Assembly: GCF_900112005.1 (NCBI RefSeq)
Contig: NZ_FOKK01000010.1
Span: forward strand, 1-64,000
Direction of reading: 5' to 3'
DNA from: Algoriphagus aquimarinus
GTDB lineage: Bacteria > Bacteroidota > Bacteroidia > Cytophagales > Cyclobacteriaceae
Length of the DNA stretch: 64,000 nt
A program made the translations under genes and the position numbers. The notes under the pieces are model-generated. The model worked only from the letters and a program-made list of their open reading frames with translations, made no database searches and had not been told where the DNA came from. This document shows, piece by piece, positions 37,487 to 45,178 of the stretch (position 1 is the first letter of the stretch; each line of letters begins with the position of its first letter).

Positions 37487-38461
37487 ATGAAAGCCATTTT
37501 ACTTGAGAAGTACGGTATACCAGAGGAAGTGCTAGCATTGAAAGAAGCACCAATCCCTACCCCAAAGGATAACGAGGTTTTGATTAAAATCTATGCTACT
37601 ACAATCAATGATTATGACTGGAGTATAGTCCGTGGCAAGCCCTATTTGTATAGACTGATGTTTGGCCTATCCAAACCTAAAAACCCAATCGCCGGGATGG
37701 AGCTTTCAGGTATAGTTGAAAAAATTGGATCAAAGGTGAGCAAGCTGAAAGTTGGGAATGCGGTATATGGTGATATCTCACAATTCGGATTTGGGACTTT
37801 TGCGGAGTACATCAATATTCATGAGGATGCGGTACTGATCAAGCCTGAAGGTTTGAGTTTTGAAATAGCGGCTGCCATTCCTCATTCTTCTACCCTAGCC
37901 CTGCAAGCACTCCAAGGCATAGCAGAGATAAAGCAAGGACAGAAAGTGCTTATCAACGGTGGAGGTGGCGGTGTAGGTACCATAGGTCTTCAATTAGCAA
38001 AACTCAGCAACTGTGAAGTATCGGGAGTGGACTCAGGTGAGAAGTTGGCGATGATGAAATCACTCGGCTATGACCAGGTGATTGACTACAAAAAGGTAGA
38101 CTTCACAAAAACTGGAGAACACTATGATATCATTCTGGACTGTAAATCAAACAAATCTCCATTTTCCTACCTGAGAGCCTTGAAGCCAACTGGGATCTAT
38201 GTGACCATTGGCGGCAACCTTAGCAGTTTAATCTCAGTACTTTTTTGGAGTAAGATCTTCTCCCTATTCTCTTCGAAAAGACTTCAAATCCTCAGTTTAA
38301 AACCAAATGAAGGTTTGGATGAAATCGCCCAACTGATTATCCAAAATAAAATCTCCCCTGAAATAGACGGCCCCTATCCTCTTCAAGATACAGCTAGACT
38401 AATTCAGTATTTCGGCGAAGGAAAACATAAAGGGAAAATTGTGATTAGGGTGAGTGGGTGA
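37487..38461 (+). CDS. NAD(P)-dependent alcohol dehydrogenase/quinone reductase (zinc-independent MDR)
   Basis: 324 residues, a full-length medium-chain dehydrogenase/reductase. N-terminal GroES-like domain (MKAILLEKYGIPEEVLALKE, PIAGMELSGIVEKIGSKV), then a Rossmann domain with LINGGGGGVGTIGLQLAKL and cofactor-binding segment EVSGVDSGEKLAMMKSLG. It lacks the Cys/His set of zinc enzymes, so it belongs to the quinone-oxidoreductase branch. Substrate unknown. Start is 75 bp after the glycosidase-like gene; they may be co-transcribed. Confidence 0.9.
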   Translation: MKAILLEKYGIPEEVLALKEAPIPTPKDNEVLIKIYATTINDYDWSIVRGKPYLYRLMFGLSKPKNPIAGMELSGIVEKIGSKVSKLKVGNAVYGDISQFGFGTFAEYINIHEDAVLIKPEGLSFEIAAAIPHSSTLALQALQGIAEIKQGQKVLINGGGGGVGTIGLQLAKLSNCEVSGVDSGEKLAMMKSLGYDQVIDYKKVDFTKTGEHYDIILDCKSNKSPFSYLRALKPTGIYVTIGGNLSSLISVLFWSKIFSLFSSKRLQILSLKPNEGLDEIAQLIIQNKISPEIDGPYPLQDTARLIQYFGEGKHKGKIVIRVSG

Positions 38462-38967
38462 TCAGAGGAAGTGAATTGTTTGTTATGACCACCCTCCTAT
38501 CAAACCAAGTTTCTAATTCAGAAAAGTCCAGCTTATGGAGAAGCAGGACAACCCTAAACCTTCGCACTCTAGTGTTCTTACCACAAGAGTCCAAGGAAAA
38601 CACTTCTAATTGAGAAATATGGATTTGTGAAAAATGCGGATGAAGTGCGTATTCCTGAGGAGTCAGTCCACGGAATGTACAATGGACTATGGTCGCCACA
38701 AGACAGGTTTCCTAGACTCGTTTCTACATGAATTTGAAAAACTTTTTCTTGCTTCATACTATCCCACCTTTAGATGAAGAAGCAGTATACTTCATGCTTA
38801 TTATCCACTAGTAAAGTGTAGGGAGAAATATTCAACATTATCGGGATTTTTAAACCCAAGATGACAAAGAAAAAATGGCACAAACTGGTGAAAATGCTGA
38901 TTCTAGGCTGTTTTAGCTACTGGTAAAAGATTTGAATAGGGTTAGATACTAACCAAAAACTACAACT
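38462..38967. other. 506-bp gene-free stretch containing a dispersed repeat copy
   Basis: No convincing gene on either strand. At 38525-38565 agtccagctta is followed by ggagaagcaggacaac and cctaaaccttcgc, a repeat also seen in part at 39361 and 40387. A 21-codon frame (ATG 38861) encodes a short basic-hydrophobic peptide (MTKKKWHKLVKMLILGCFSYW), too short to assert. Confidence 0.5.
38525..38565 (+). repeat. Dispersed repeat, copy 1
   Basis: Contains a small inverted repeat, gtccagctt ... aagcaggac, then accctaaaccttcgc. Partial copies lie at 39361-39384 and 40387-40413. Confidence 0.6.
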
Positions 38968-39228
38968 ATGAAAAATCCTGATTATCATGAGGCTTCTCCA
39001 AAAAAAGAAGGAGCAGTAACCAAAGCTATCGAAGAACAAACCGCCAAAATCCCATCTGATGTTTTCCTTATGGCTTCCATAAGCGCTATGGTAGTATCTC
39101 TGGGACTAAAAATCGCAAAACAGAACCATACGGCATTATTTGTAGGCCAATGGGCCGCGCCATTTTTATTGTTTGGTATTTACAATAAAATAGTAAAAAC
39201 CCAGGGTTCTGAAAGAAAGGATGATTAA
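38968..39228 (+). CDS. Small hypothetical two-helix membrane protein
   Basis: 86 residues. A charged N-terminus (NPDYHEASPKKEGA) precedes two hydrophobic segments, about 32-50 (VFLMASISAMVVSLGLKIA) and 56-72 (ALFVGQWAAPFLLFGIY), and a charged tail. I do not recognise a named family, although such proteins are common in Bacteroidota. A strong terminator follows 22 bp later, which supports a real transcription unit. Confidence 0.75.
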   Translation: MKNPDYHEASPKKEGAVTKAIEEQTAKIPSDVFLMASISAMVVSLGLKIAKQNHTALFVGQWAAPFLLFGIYNKIVKTQGSERKDD

Positions 39229-39250
39229 TAGATCTCCTTTTATAGTATCA

Positions 39251-39290
39251 AAACAGGGCTAGGAAAAATTTTCCTAGCCCTGTTTTTTTT
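39251..39290 (+). terminator. Strong rho-independent terminator
   Basis: aaacagggctaggaaaa and ttttcctagccctgttt form a near-perfect long stem followed by a run of T, just downstream of the 86-aa gene. Confidence 0.95.
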
Positions 39291-39360
39291 AACCTCTTAC
39301 TATCGAGAATAAACTCCAATTGAGGCTTCCATGATACTAACAAAGGCAGATATAAGAGTA

Positions 39361-39384
39361 GCAGGACAACCCTAAACCTTCGCC
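39361..39384 (+). repeat. Dispersed repeat, copy 2 (partial)
   Basis: gcaggacaaccctaaaccttcg matches the right half of the 38525-38565 repeat. Confidence 0.6.
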
Positions 39385-39509
39385 CCCTTGGTTTTACCCG
39401 ACCTCCTTTAAATTAATAGTATCTTCATTGATTATTTTCCGCCAATGTATTTGAGGGGTTAGTTTGCCATTGCAGTGGGACCTCAAACTGCCCCGATAAA
39501 AGACCATTT

Positions 39510-40277
39510 ATGTCCAAGTTACCAGAAGCGTATCAGTTCCTTGATTTATCAGATTACGGAAGACCAAGTGCTAGATGGATCGCCAATGCACTAAAAGACA
39601 CCTCAGTTACCCCTGTGCAAGTCACCTCTTGGTTTATTGTTTCGGGAGCTTTAGCGATAGTCTGTATTTTGCTTCAGTTTTATGTAGCGGCTGCATTCTT
39701 TCTGATTCTGAAGTCTATTTTAGATGCGGCAGACGGGGAGCTTTCGCGGATAAAAAACACCCCATCCTACATCGGCAGGTATTATGATTCCATTGCTGAT
39801 ATCATCTTGAATTTCTTATTTTTTCTTGCGTTTTGGCATATTACCGATGGCAAAATCGGATACATGCTGCTAGCTTTTATTGGGTTACAGTTGCAAGGCA
39901 CGCTTTATAATTATTACTATGTCATTCTTAGAAATACGGTAAATGGAGACCAGACCAGCAGAATCTTTGAAGACGTAGCACCAATTGCTATGGAAGGAGA
40001 AAAGCAAAGCACTGTCAACCTATTTTATAAAATCTATGACCTGCTCTACATTTCTTTTGACAAAACTATTTATCACCTCGATCGAAATGCCATGAATAGT
40101 AAGCCATTTCCCAGATGGTTTATGACTATGCTTTCAACCTTTGGACTGGGTTTTCAGCTTCTCATTATGTCAATTATGTTGTCGTTTAATTTGGAGGCAT
40201 ATATAATTCCATTTTTCATCGCATTTTCCTGTTTGATTTTAGTCTTCGTGGCAATCAGAAGAACCGTATTAAATTGA
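39510..40277 (+). CDS. CDP-alcohol phosphatidyltransferase family protein
   Basis: 255 residues with about six membrane helices. The family's catalytic motif is present as D-AA-DG-EL-S-R, then G-RYY-D-SIA-D (residues ~72-96): all four Asp residues are kept, with Ser in place of the usual Ala before Arg. It transfers a phosphoalcohol from a CDP-alcohol to an acceptor in the inner membrane, making a phospholipid or related molecule; the specific product is unknown. It stands alone. Confidence 0.88.
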   Translation: MSKLPEAYQFLDLSDYGRPSARWIANALKDTSVTPVQVTSWFIVSGALAIVCILLQFYVAAAFFLILKSILDAADGELSRIKNTPSYIGRYYDSIADIILNFLFFLAFWHITDGKIGYMLLAFIGLQLQGTLYNYYYVILRNTVNGDQTSRIFEDVAPIAMEGEKQSTVNLFYKIYDLLYISFDKTIYHLDRNAMNSKPFPRWFMTMLSTFGLGFQLLIMSIMLSFNLEAYIIPFFIAFSCLILVFVAIRRTVLN

Positions 40278-40386
40278 TAATCAACAGAAAAAGTTGATTC
40301 AGGAGTGTTAATTCCATACAAATATCGGGACTGACTAAACCTACCTATAAATATGAGTTGTAACTCATGATGCATAATGTGAAGCA

Positions 40387-40413
40387 AGTCCAGCTTTCGG
40401 AGAAGCTGGACAA
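40387..40413 (+). repeat. Dispersed repeat, copy 3 (partial, inverted-repeat half)
   Basis: gtccagctttcggagaagctggac is a clean inverted repeat (gtccagctt/aagctggac) matching the left half of the 38525-38565 repeat. Confidence 0.65.
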
Positions 40414-40498
40414 TTGTACCCTTGCGTTTATTTGCAATAATGCAGCAATCAAAATTAGAACCCTAGCTTCAAGACAATCACTCACACTCCATATTTGA

Positions 40499-41116
40499 CT
40501 ATTTCAAGAAATTGATTTTTGGGAAATACTTCACTGAAAGCTCCTTATTGATTCTATAGGTATTCCATGCTATCATCACACTCACTATTACGTAAATAGT
40601 CAACACCATCCCCATTCGAAACCATACAACACCCTCAACACTGCTTGGACTTATATCTCCATTTCCTCCCAGCATGAAGTATTTGTAGGACCAACCATAT
40701 ATCGTAACTCCTACATAATAGAGCAGAGTCCAGGTCAGTTGGAAGTTCACTAGCTTTCGTCCTAATTCACTTACGCCAGCAATTTTATCCTTCCTACTAA
40801 TCCATAGAACGAGAGGAAGCACTACTCCAAGAAGTGGGAAAACTAAAAAAATCAAACCAGATAGATTCATTCCCAGCAGAAATCCTTTGTCTTCGGTTTG
40901 AGACCAGTCAAGCACTTCATCAGGGCTCATTCCGAAAATCTGAAACAATCGTTTCACTGTGTCGCCTCGAGGGATAGTTTCTGCATTCTCAAATCTTTGT
41001 ACAGTACGTAAACTGACCCCAGCTGATTCAGCTAATTCATCCTGAGAAAACCCCTTCTTTAGTCGAAGTGTTTTCAGCTTTTCTCCAAGTACTTTAACAT
41101 CCATTTTAGTCTTCAT
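40499..41116 (-). CDS. XRE-family transcriptional regulator fused to a DUF4870-like membrane domain
   Basis: 205 residues. The N-terminal helix-turn-helix (LGEKLKTLRLKKGFSQDELA, VSLRTVQRFENAETIPRG, ~8-63) is followed by a DUF4870-like domain with three hydrophobic segments (LSGLIFLVFPLLGVVLPL, LLYYVGVTIYGW, MVLTIYVIVSVMIAW). This is a membrane-tethered repressor or activator. ATG 41116 and ATG 41104 are both possible starts. A direct repeat tacgtcatt-ct-tacgtcatt lies 52 bp upstream and is a candidate self-binding site. Confidence 0.88.
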   Translation of the reverse strand: MKTKMDVKVLGEKLKTLRLKKGFSQDELAESAGVSLRTVQRFENAETIPRGDTVKRLFQIFGMSPDEVLDWSQTEDKGFLLGMNLSGLIFLVFPLLGVVLPLVLWISRKDKIAGVSELGRKLVNFQLTWTLLYYVGVTIYGWSYKYFMLGGNGDISPSSVEGVVWFRMGMVLTIYVIVSVMIAWNTYRINKELSVKYFPKINFLK

Positions 41117-41167
41117 TTTGTTGATTCCAAAAATAGATTTGCTCCACTAACTTCTTTACGACTTGGG

Positions 41168-41187
41168 TACGTCATTCTTACGTCATT
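41168..41187 (-). promoter_or_regulatory. Tandem 9-bp direct repeat upstream of the XRE regulator
   Basis: tacgtcatt at 41168-41176 and again at 41179-41187, an 11-bp period or one helical turn. Position and spacing suit an operator. No experimental support. Confidence 0.4.
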
Positions 41188-41432
41188 TGTGCCAAACGGC
41201 ATTATTCCTCTCAAAACACCTCTTATAATTTCTATTAACCCTCAGGAAAATTTCTATTGGGATTTAACTCCAAAAAAAGACAAGTTATCCCTTCCAACAA
41301 AATGGAGTCAAAAACGGAGGTCCACAAATAAAAGAAATTTGTTTAGCGCTAAGATTTAGTATGGTTTAATCTTTGCTCCGCTCCAACACTTGATCCTCTG
41401 CAAAATTTATAAAACCCAGTAGTCCTTCACCT

Positions 41433-42158
41433 ATGAAAAAACCACATATCATACAACTTGCCGCCATTTTCTTACTTTTTTCGGCAGGTGCTCTCGCAAC
41501 GCAAGTATATATGCCTGAACTGAAAAAGCAATTAAAAGACACCTATTCTTCTCTTGCCAATACCTTAGAACCAGCCTCATCAAAGAAGGAAAAAGCTGAG
41601 CCTATTACCTTAGAAGTACCAGTTCCCAGAGTAATCCCACCTATCCCTGATGAGCTGATTACCAAAGAATACGACAAGCATCTTTATGCCGCAGAGCATA
41701 ATGGTTTTGGATTAATTGATGATGAAAGTCATTTCGAGAAGCTAATTGAAGAGAAAAAGTTGGTGCTAATCAATCAGGGAAAGGGGTATGAAGTAATGGA
41801 ACTTACACATAGCCATCCTTATGTGACGCCTTACTCAAAAGTCATCCTTGAAGAACTGGGCCTAGCTTTCCAAACACTATCGAAAGACGAGAGTTTCTTT
41901 ACAATCACATCCGTTACGCGTACGCCTGAACAGCAACAAAGCTTAAGAAAGCGGAATAGAAATGCGACTTCCGGCATCAGTTCTCACTCCTATGGAGTCT
42001 CCTTTGACATCTCTTATGTGAGATTTAACGGTAAGAAAGGTTCTAACTGGGCCGCAAAGAAAAAACTTGAAGAGATTTTAGATGAATATCAAAAAGCTGA
42101 TAAAATCATCTTCATCAAAGAAAGAAATCAGAGTTGCTACCACGTGACGGTTAGGTAA
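41433..42158 (+). CDS. DUF5715 protein, M15-peptidase-like
   Basis: 241 residues with one N-terminal membrane anchor or signal (IIQLAAIFLLFSAGALAT). The C-terminal domain looks like a peptidase of the M15 (D-Ala-D-Ala carboxypeptidase/Hedgehog) fold: SVTRTPEQQQSLRKRN, then the zinc-type motif SSHSYGVSFDISY and a final CYHVTV His. It may trim cell-wall peptides in the periplasm; activity is inferred from these residues. It is divergent from the XRE regulator and could be its target. Confidence 0.82.
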   Translation: MKKPHIIQLAAIFLLFSAGALATQVYMPELKKQLKDTYSSLANTLEPASSKKEKAEPITLEVPVPRVIPPIPDELITKEYDKHLYAAEHNGFGLIDDESHFEKLIEEKKLVLINQGKGYEVMELTHSHPYVTPYSKVILEELGLAFQTLSKDESFFTITSVTRTPEQQQSLRKRNRNATSGISSHSYGVSFDISYVRFNGKKGSNWAAKKKLEEILDEYQKADKIIFIKERNQSCYHVTVR

Positions 42159-42276
42159 TATTTTTAGCGACGAGAAGTGTATAAAGTCTCAATGATCAAT
42201 TCACAAACTCAATTTTCAAGGTTAAAATAACTCCGCTCTTAGTACCTCTATCGCGTCATTTCGGTTAATAAATCAT

Positions 42277-42313
42277 AAAAAAGCCGGGAATCTAACTTAG
42301 AAACCCGGCTTTT
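42277..42313. terminator. Bidirectional terminator between DUF5715 and kbl
   Basis: aaaaaagccggg ... cccggctttt with an inner pair tctaa/ttaga; A and T tracts on both sides serve the two converging genes. Confidence 0.9.
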
Positions 42314-42380
42314 CTGCATTGGACACCTAGCATCGGACATCCAACTAATAAAGTAAATACTGTCCTTGCGGACAATTCTG

Positions 42381-43577
42381 TTAATCGATAACCCCTAGTT
42401 CTTTTCCAACCTCAGTAAAAGCGGCAATCGCCTGATCCAGATGCGCGCGGTCATGACCAGCAGAGATCTGAACTCGGATTCTTGCTTGGCCTTTTGGTAC
42501 TACAGGGAAATAGAACCCAATCACGTATATACCTTTCTCCAACACTTTCTCTGCCATTTGCTGTGAAAGCAAAGCATCATAAAGCATAATCGGCACAATG
42601 GCATGCTCGCCTGGCTTGATATCAAATCCTGCAGCAGTCATTTTCTCGCGGAAGTACTTCGTATTCTCTTCCAGTTTATCTCTCAATTCAGTAGTCTCAG
42701 AAAGCAGATCAAAAACTGCTATAGATGCGCCTGTGATAGATGGAGCAAGTGTATTTGAAAACAAGTAAGGTCTAGAACGCTGACGAAGCAATTCGACAAT
42801 CTCTTTTCTCCCTGAAGTAAATCCTCCAGAAGCACCACCCAAAGCTTTTCCAAGCGTACCCGTGATGATATCTATCTTGCCCATTACACCACAATGCTCA
42901 TGCACACCACGGCCAGTTTTACCCATGAAACCCGTAGAGTGACACTCATCCGTCATCACTAGCGCTTCATACTTTTCTGCCAGTTCCACGATCTTATCCA
43001 ATTGCGCAATCGTACCGTCCATAGAGAAAACTCCGTCTGTCACTATGATTTTTTGCTTAGCTCCCTTGGCAACAGCATCCTTCAACTGAGTTTCCAGATC
43101 CGCCATATCGTTGTGCTGATATCTGAAACGCATCGCTTTGCAAAGACGAACACCATCGATGATCGAAGCGTGATTCAATGCATCTGAGATAATCGCATCT
43201 TCAGCTCCCAAAATCGGCTCGAATACACCACCATTTGCATCAAAAGCTGCTGCATAAAGAATCGTGTCTTCCGTACCTAGAAACTCAGAAATCTTCTTCT
43301 CAAGCTCCTTATGAATATCCTGCGTACCGCAAATGAAGCGAACGGAAGACATTCCAAAGCCATGAGAGTCGATCGCTGCCTTAGCTGCTTCGATTACTTT
43401 TGGATGCGAAGAAAGCCCCAGATAGTTGTTGGCACAGAAATTCAAGACTTTCTGACCACCTGCAATGGTGATTTCTGCCGACTGAGGAGAGGTGATGACA
43501 CGCTCTTTTTTGAAAAGACCGGCTTCCTCTATTCCCTTAAGTTCTTCTTGTAATTTGGGTCTGAACTGATCGTACAT
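42381..43577 (-). CDS. kbl: Glycine C-acetyltransferase (2-amino-3-ketobutyrate CoA ligase)
   Basis: 398 residues, full length. A PLP-dependent alpha-oxoamine synthase: it splits 2-amino-3-ketobutyrate with CoA into glycine and acetyl-CoA. Visible motifs: [31 protein letters not shown], the cofactor segment [33 protein letters not shown] and the Schiff-base lysine in [10 protein letters not shown]. It is divergent from tdh, whose product is its substrate, with 155 bp between the two start codons, so joint regulation is likely. Confidence 0.96.
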   Translation of the reverse strand: MYDQFRPKLQEELKGIEEAGLFKKERVITSPQSAEITIAGGQKVLNFCANNYLGLSSHPKVIEAAKAAIDSHGFGMSSVRFICGTQDIHKELEKKISEFLGTEDTILYAAAFDANGGVFEPILGAEDAIISDALNHASIIDGVRLCKAMRFRYQHNDMADLETQLKDAVAKGAKQKIIVTDGVFSMDGTIAQLDKIVELAEKYEALVMTDECHSTGFMGKTGRGVHEHCGVMGKIDIITGTLGKALGGASGGFTSGRKEIVELLRQRSRPYLFSNTLAPSITGASIAVFDLLSETTELRDKLEENTKYFREKMTAAGFDIKPGEHAIVPIMLYDALLSQQMAEKVLEKGIYVIGFYFPVVPKGQARIRVQISAGHDRAHLDQAIAAFTEVGKELGVID

Positions 43578-43656
43578 GATAGCTAGTTGATTTTATATTA
43601 TTCAAAAACGTCTGATTCCTTTGGTCAAAAATCCTGCTCAGGAAGCAGTTTTTTCT

Positions 43657-43684
43657 TACTTTTGCGACTGCAAACCCAAATATA
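43657..43684. promoter_or_regulatory. Candidate -7 promoter elements for tdh and kbl
   Basis: Two exact matches to the Bacteroidota -7 consensus TAnnTTTG lie in the divergent gap: tactttg-type tacttttg at 43657-43664 on the plus strand (toward tdh) and tatatttg on the minus strand at 43677-43684 (toward kbl). Neither has a clear -33 TTTG at the usual spacing, so this is tentative. Confidence 0.35.
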
Positions 43685-43732
43685 AACAAAAACCTAGAGC
43701 TCATCTTTAGGTAGATTTTGAAAGAAATATCA

Positions 43733-44680
43733 ATGGAAAAAATCCTGGTAATAGGCGCCGCAGGGCAATTGGGTTCGGAACTCACTCGTTCTCTGGCAGA
43801 TCAGTTTGGTGCAGAGCAAGTAATCGCTACAGATCTCAACGAATCAGCAAAAGCAAAATTTGACTTTTGTCGTTTTCAAGTCCTCGATGTGATGGACAAA
43901 GATGGCCTGAGAAATTTGGTCAAAAACGAAAAAGTAACCCAGATTTATCATTTGGCTGCTGTTCTTTCGGCTGTAGGTGAGAAAAAACCACTTTTCGCTT
44001 GGGAACTCAACATGGAAAGTTTGCTTCATGTCCTTGAGCTTGCCAAAGAATTTAAACTTAATAAAGTTTATTGGCCATCGTCCATTGCGGTCTTTGGACC
44101 AAATACACCGAAAATCAACACACCTCAATACTGCGTCAAAGAGCCAAATACCGTTTATGGTATTTCTAAGCAGGCTGGCGAAAGATGGTGTGAATACTAC
44201 TTTCAGAAATTCAATGTAGATGTTCGAAGTCTGCGTTATCCAGGTTTGATCGGTTATAAGTCACTTCCTGGTGGTGGAACGACCGATTACGCAGTGGATA
44301 TTTATCATAAAGCTTTGGCAGGAGAAAAATTCGATTGCTTCCTTCGTGAAGACAGTTCTCTTCCTATGATGTACATGCCAGATGCTATTAAGGCTACTTT
44401 AGACTTAATGAACGCTCCGAGTGAATCTGTGAAAATCCGCTCAAGCTACAATCTTGCAGCAATGAATTTCACGCCTAAAGAAAGCTATGAAAGCATACTA
44501 AAATATATTCCTGACTTCAAAATCGAATACAATCCTGATTTCCGTCAGGCAATTGCAGACAGCTGGCCAGATAGCATTGATGATACTTGTGCTAGAAAAG
44601 ATTGGGGCTGGAAACATGACTATGATCTAGACGCCATGACGAAGGATATTTTGGAGAATCTTCCAAACTTCAAATTCTAA
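43733..44680 (+). CDS. L-threonine 3-dehydrogenase, SDR/epimerase type
   Basis: 315 residues. NAD-binding Rossmann motif ILVIGAAGQLGSEL at the start, catalytic YGISK near the middle and the epimerase-like end (ARKDWGWKHDYDLDAMTKDI). This non-zinc threonine dehydrogenase is the form used by Bacteroidota and oxidises threonine to 2-amino-3-ketobutyrate, the substrate of kbl next door. ATG 43733 replaces a TTG five codons upstream. A strong terminator follows. Confidence 0.92.
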   Translation: MEKILVIGAAGQLGSELTRSLADQFGAEQVIATDLNESAKAKFDFCRFQVLDVMDKDGLRNLVKNEKVTQIYHLAAVLSAVGEKKPLFAWELNMESLLHVLELAKEFKLNKVYWPSSIAVFGPNTPKINTPQYCVKEPNTVYGISKQAGERWCEYYFQKFNVDVRSLRYPGLIGYKSLPGGGTTDYAVDIYHKALAGEKFDCFLREDSSLPMMYMPDAIKATLDLMNAPSESVKIRSSYNLAAMNFTPKESYESILKYIPDFKIEYNPDFRQAIADSWPDSIDDTCARKDWGWKHDYDLDAMTKDILENLPNFKF

Positions 44681-44685
44681 TATTC

Positions 44686-44719
44686 ATACCCTGCTCCACA
44701 AAAGCAGGGTATTTTTTTT
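44686..44719 (+). terminator. Terminator of threonine dehydrogenase
   Basis: ataccctgct-ccacaaa-agcagggtat followed by a T tract, 5 bp after the stop codon. Confidence 0.92.
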
Positions 44720-44921
44720 AAGAGTTTTTTTTTATCGCAGGGGGCATAGAGTCCCGATATTCGGGAACCGCAGAAGTCTCAGTTTTAGGGCTATCCATCT
44801 TCTCCAAAAGCAGGATTTACACGATCTCATTTATCTCTATTTACTACCGACTTTAATGTGGTCGTGTCAATTATTTAGTTTAAACCATTCGAGTCATTCG
44901 AAACATAATTCAGAGCTAGAT

Positions 44922-44993
44922 CAACTCCCCCCTGACTTTTAGATAGAATTTGGAAACGAGATTTTGACAAAGGGGGCAAGTGGGATTTTTCAC
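44922..44993 (-). repeat. Degenerate, inverted copy of the C/G-rich palindromic repeat
   Basis: tcaactcccccctgactttt and, after ~27 bases, acaaagggggcaagtgggat match the reverse complement of the palindrome in the 1-620 array and at 62734. The rest of the 498-bp gap 44681-45178 holds a terminator and a small palindrome (tcccgatattcggga near 44752) but no gene. Confidence 0.65.
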
Positions 44994-45178
44994 GATCAAA
45001 TAATTTGTAGATCATCGCTCATCAGAAACCATCCCAAAATTGCACCCCCAATTAATCCAATCTACTTAAGCCAAAATTCCAGAATATTAGCGCATACTTA
45101 TTCAGAATTACCTTAATGATATAAGCGGTTTTCGTAGTACCTCAGAATTCTTTACTTTTCAGATTCATTCCATTGCCC

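Noticed and set aside
38445..38699. Minus-strand reading frame of 84 codons
   Set aside because: It covers a dispersed repeat, overlaps the MDR gene's end and shows no protein-like composition.
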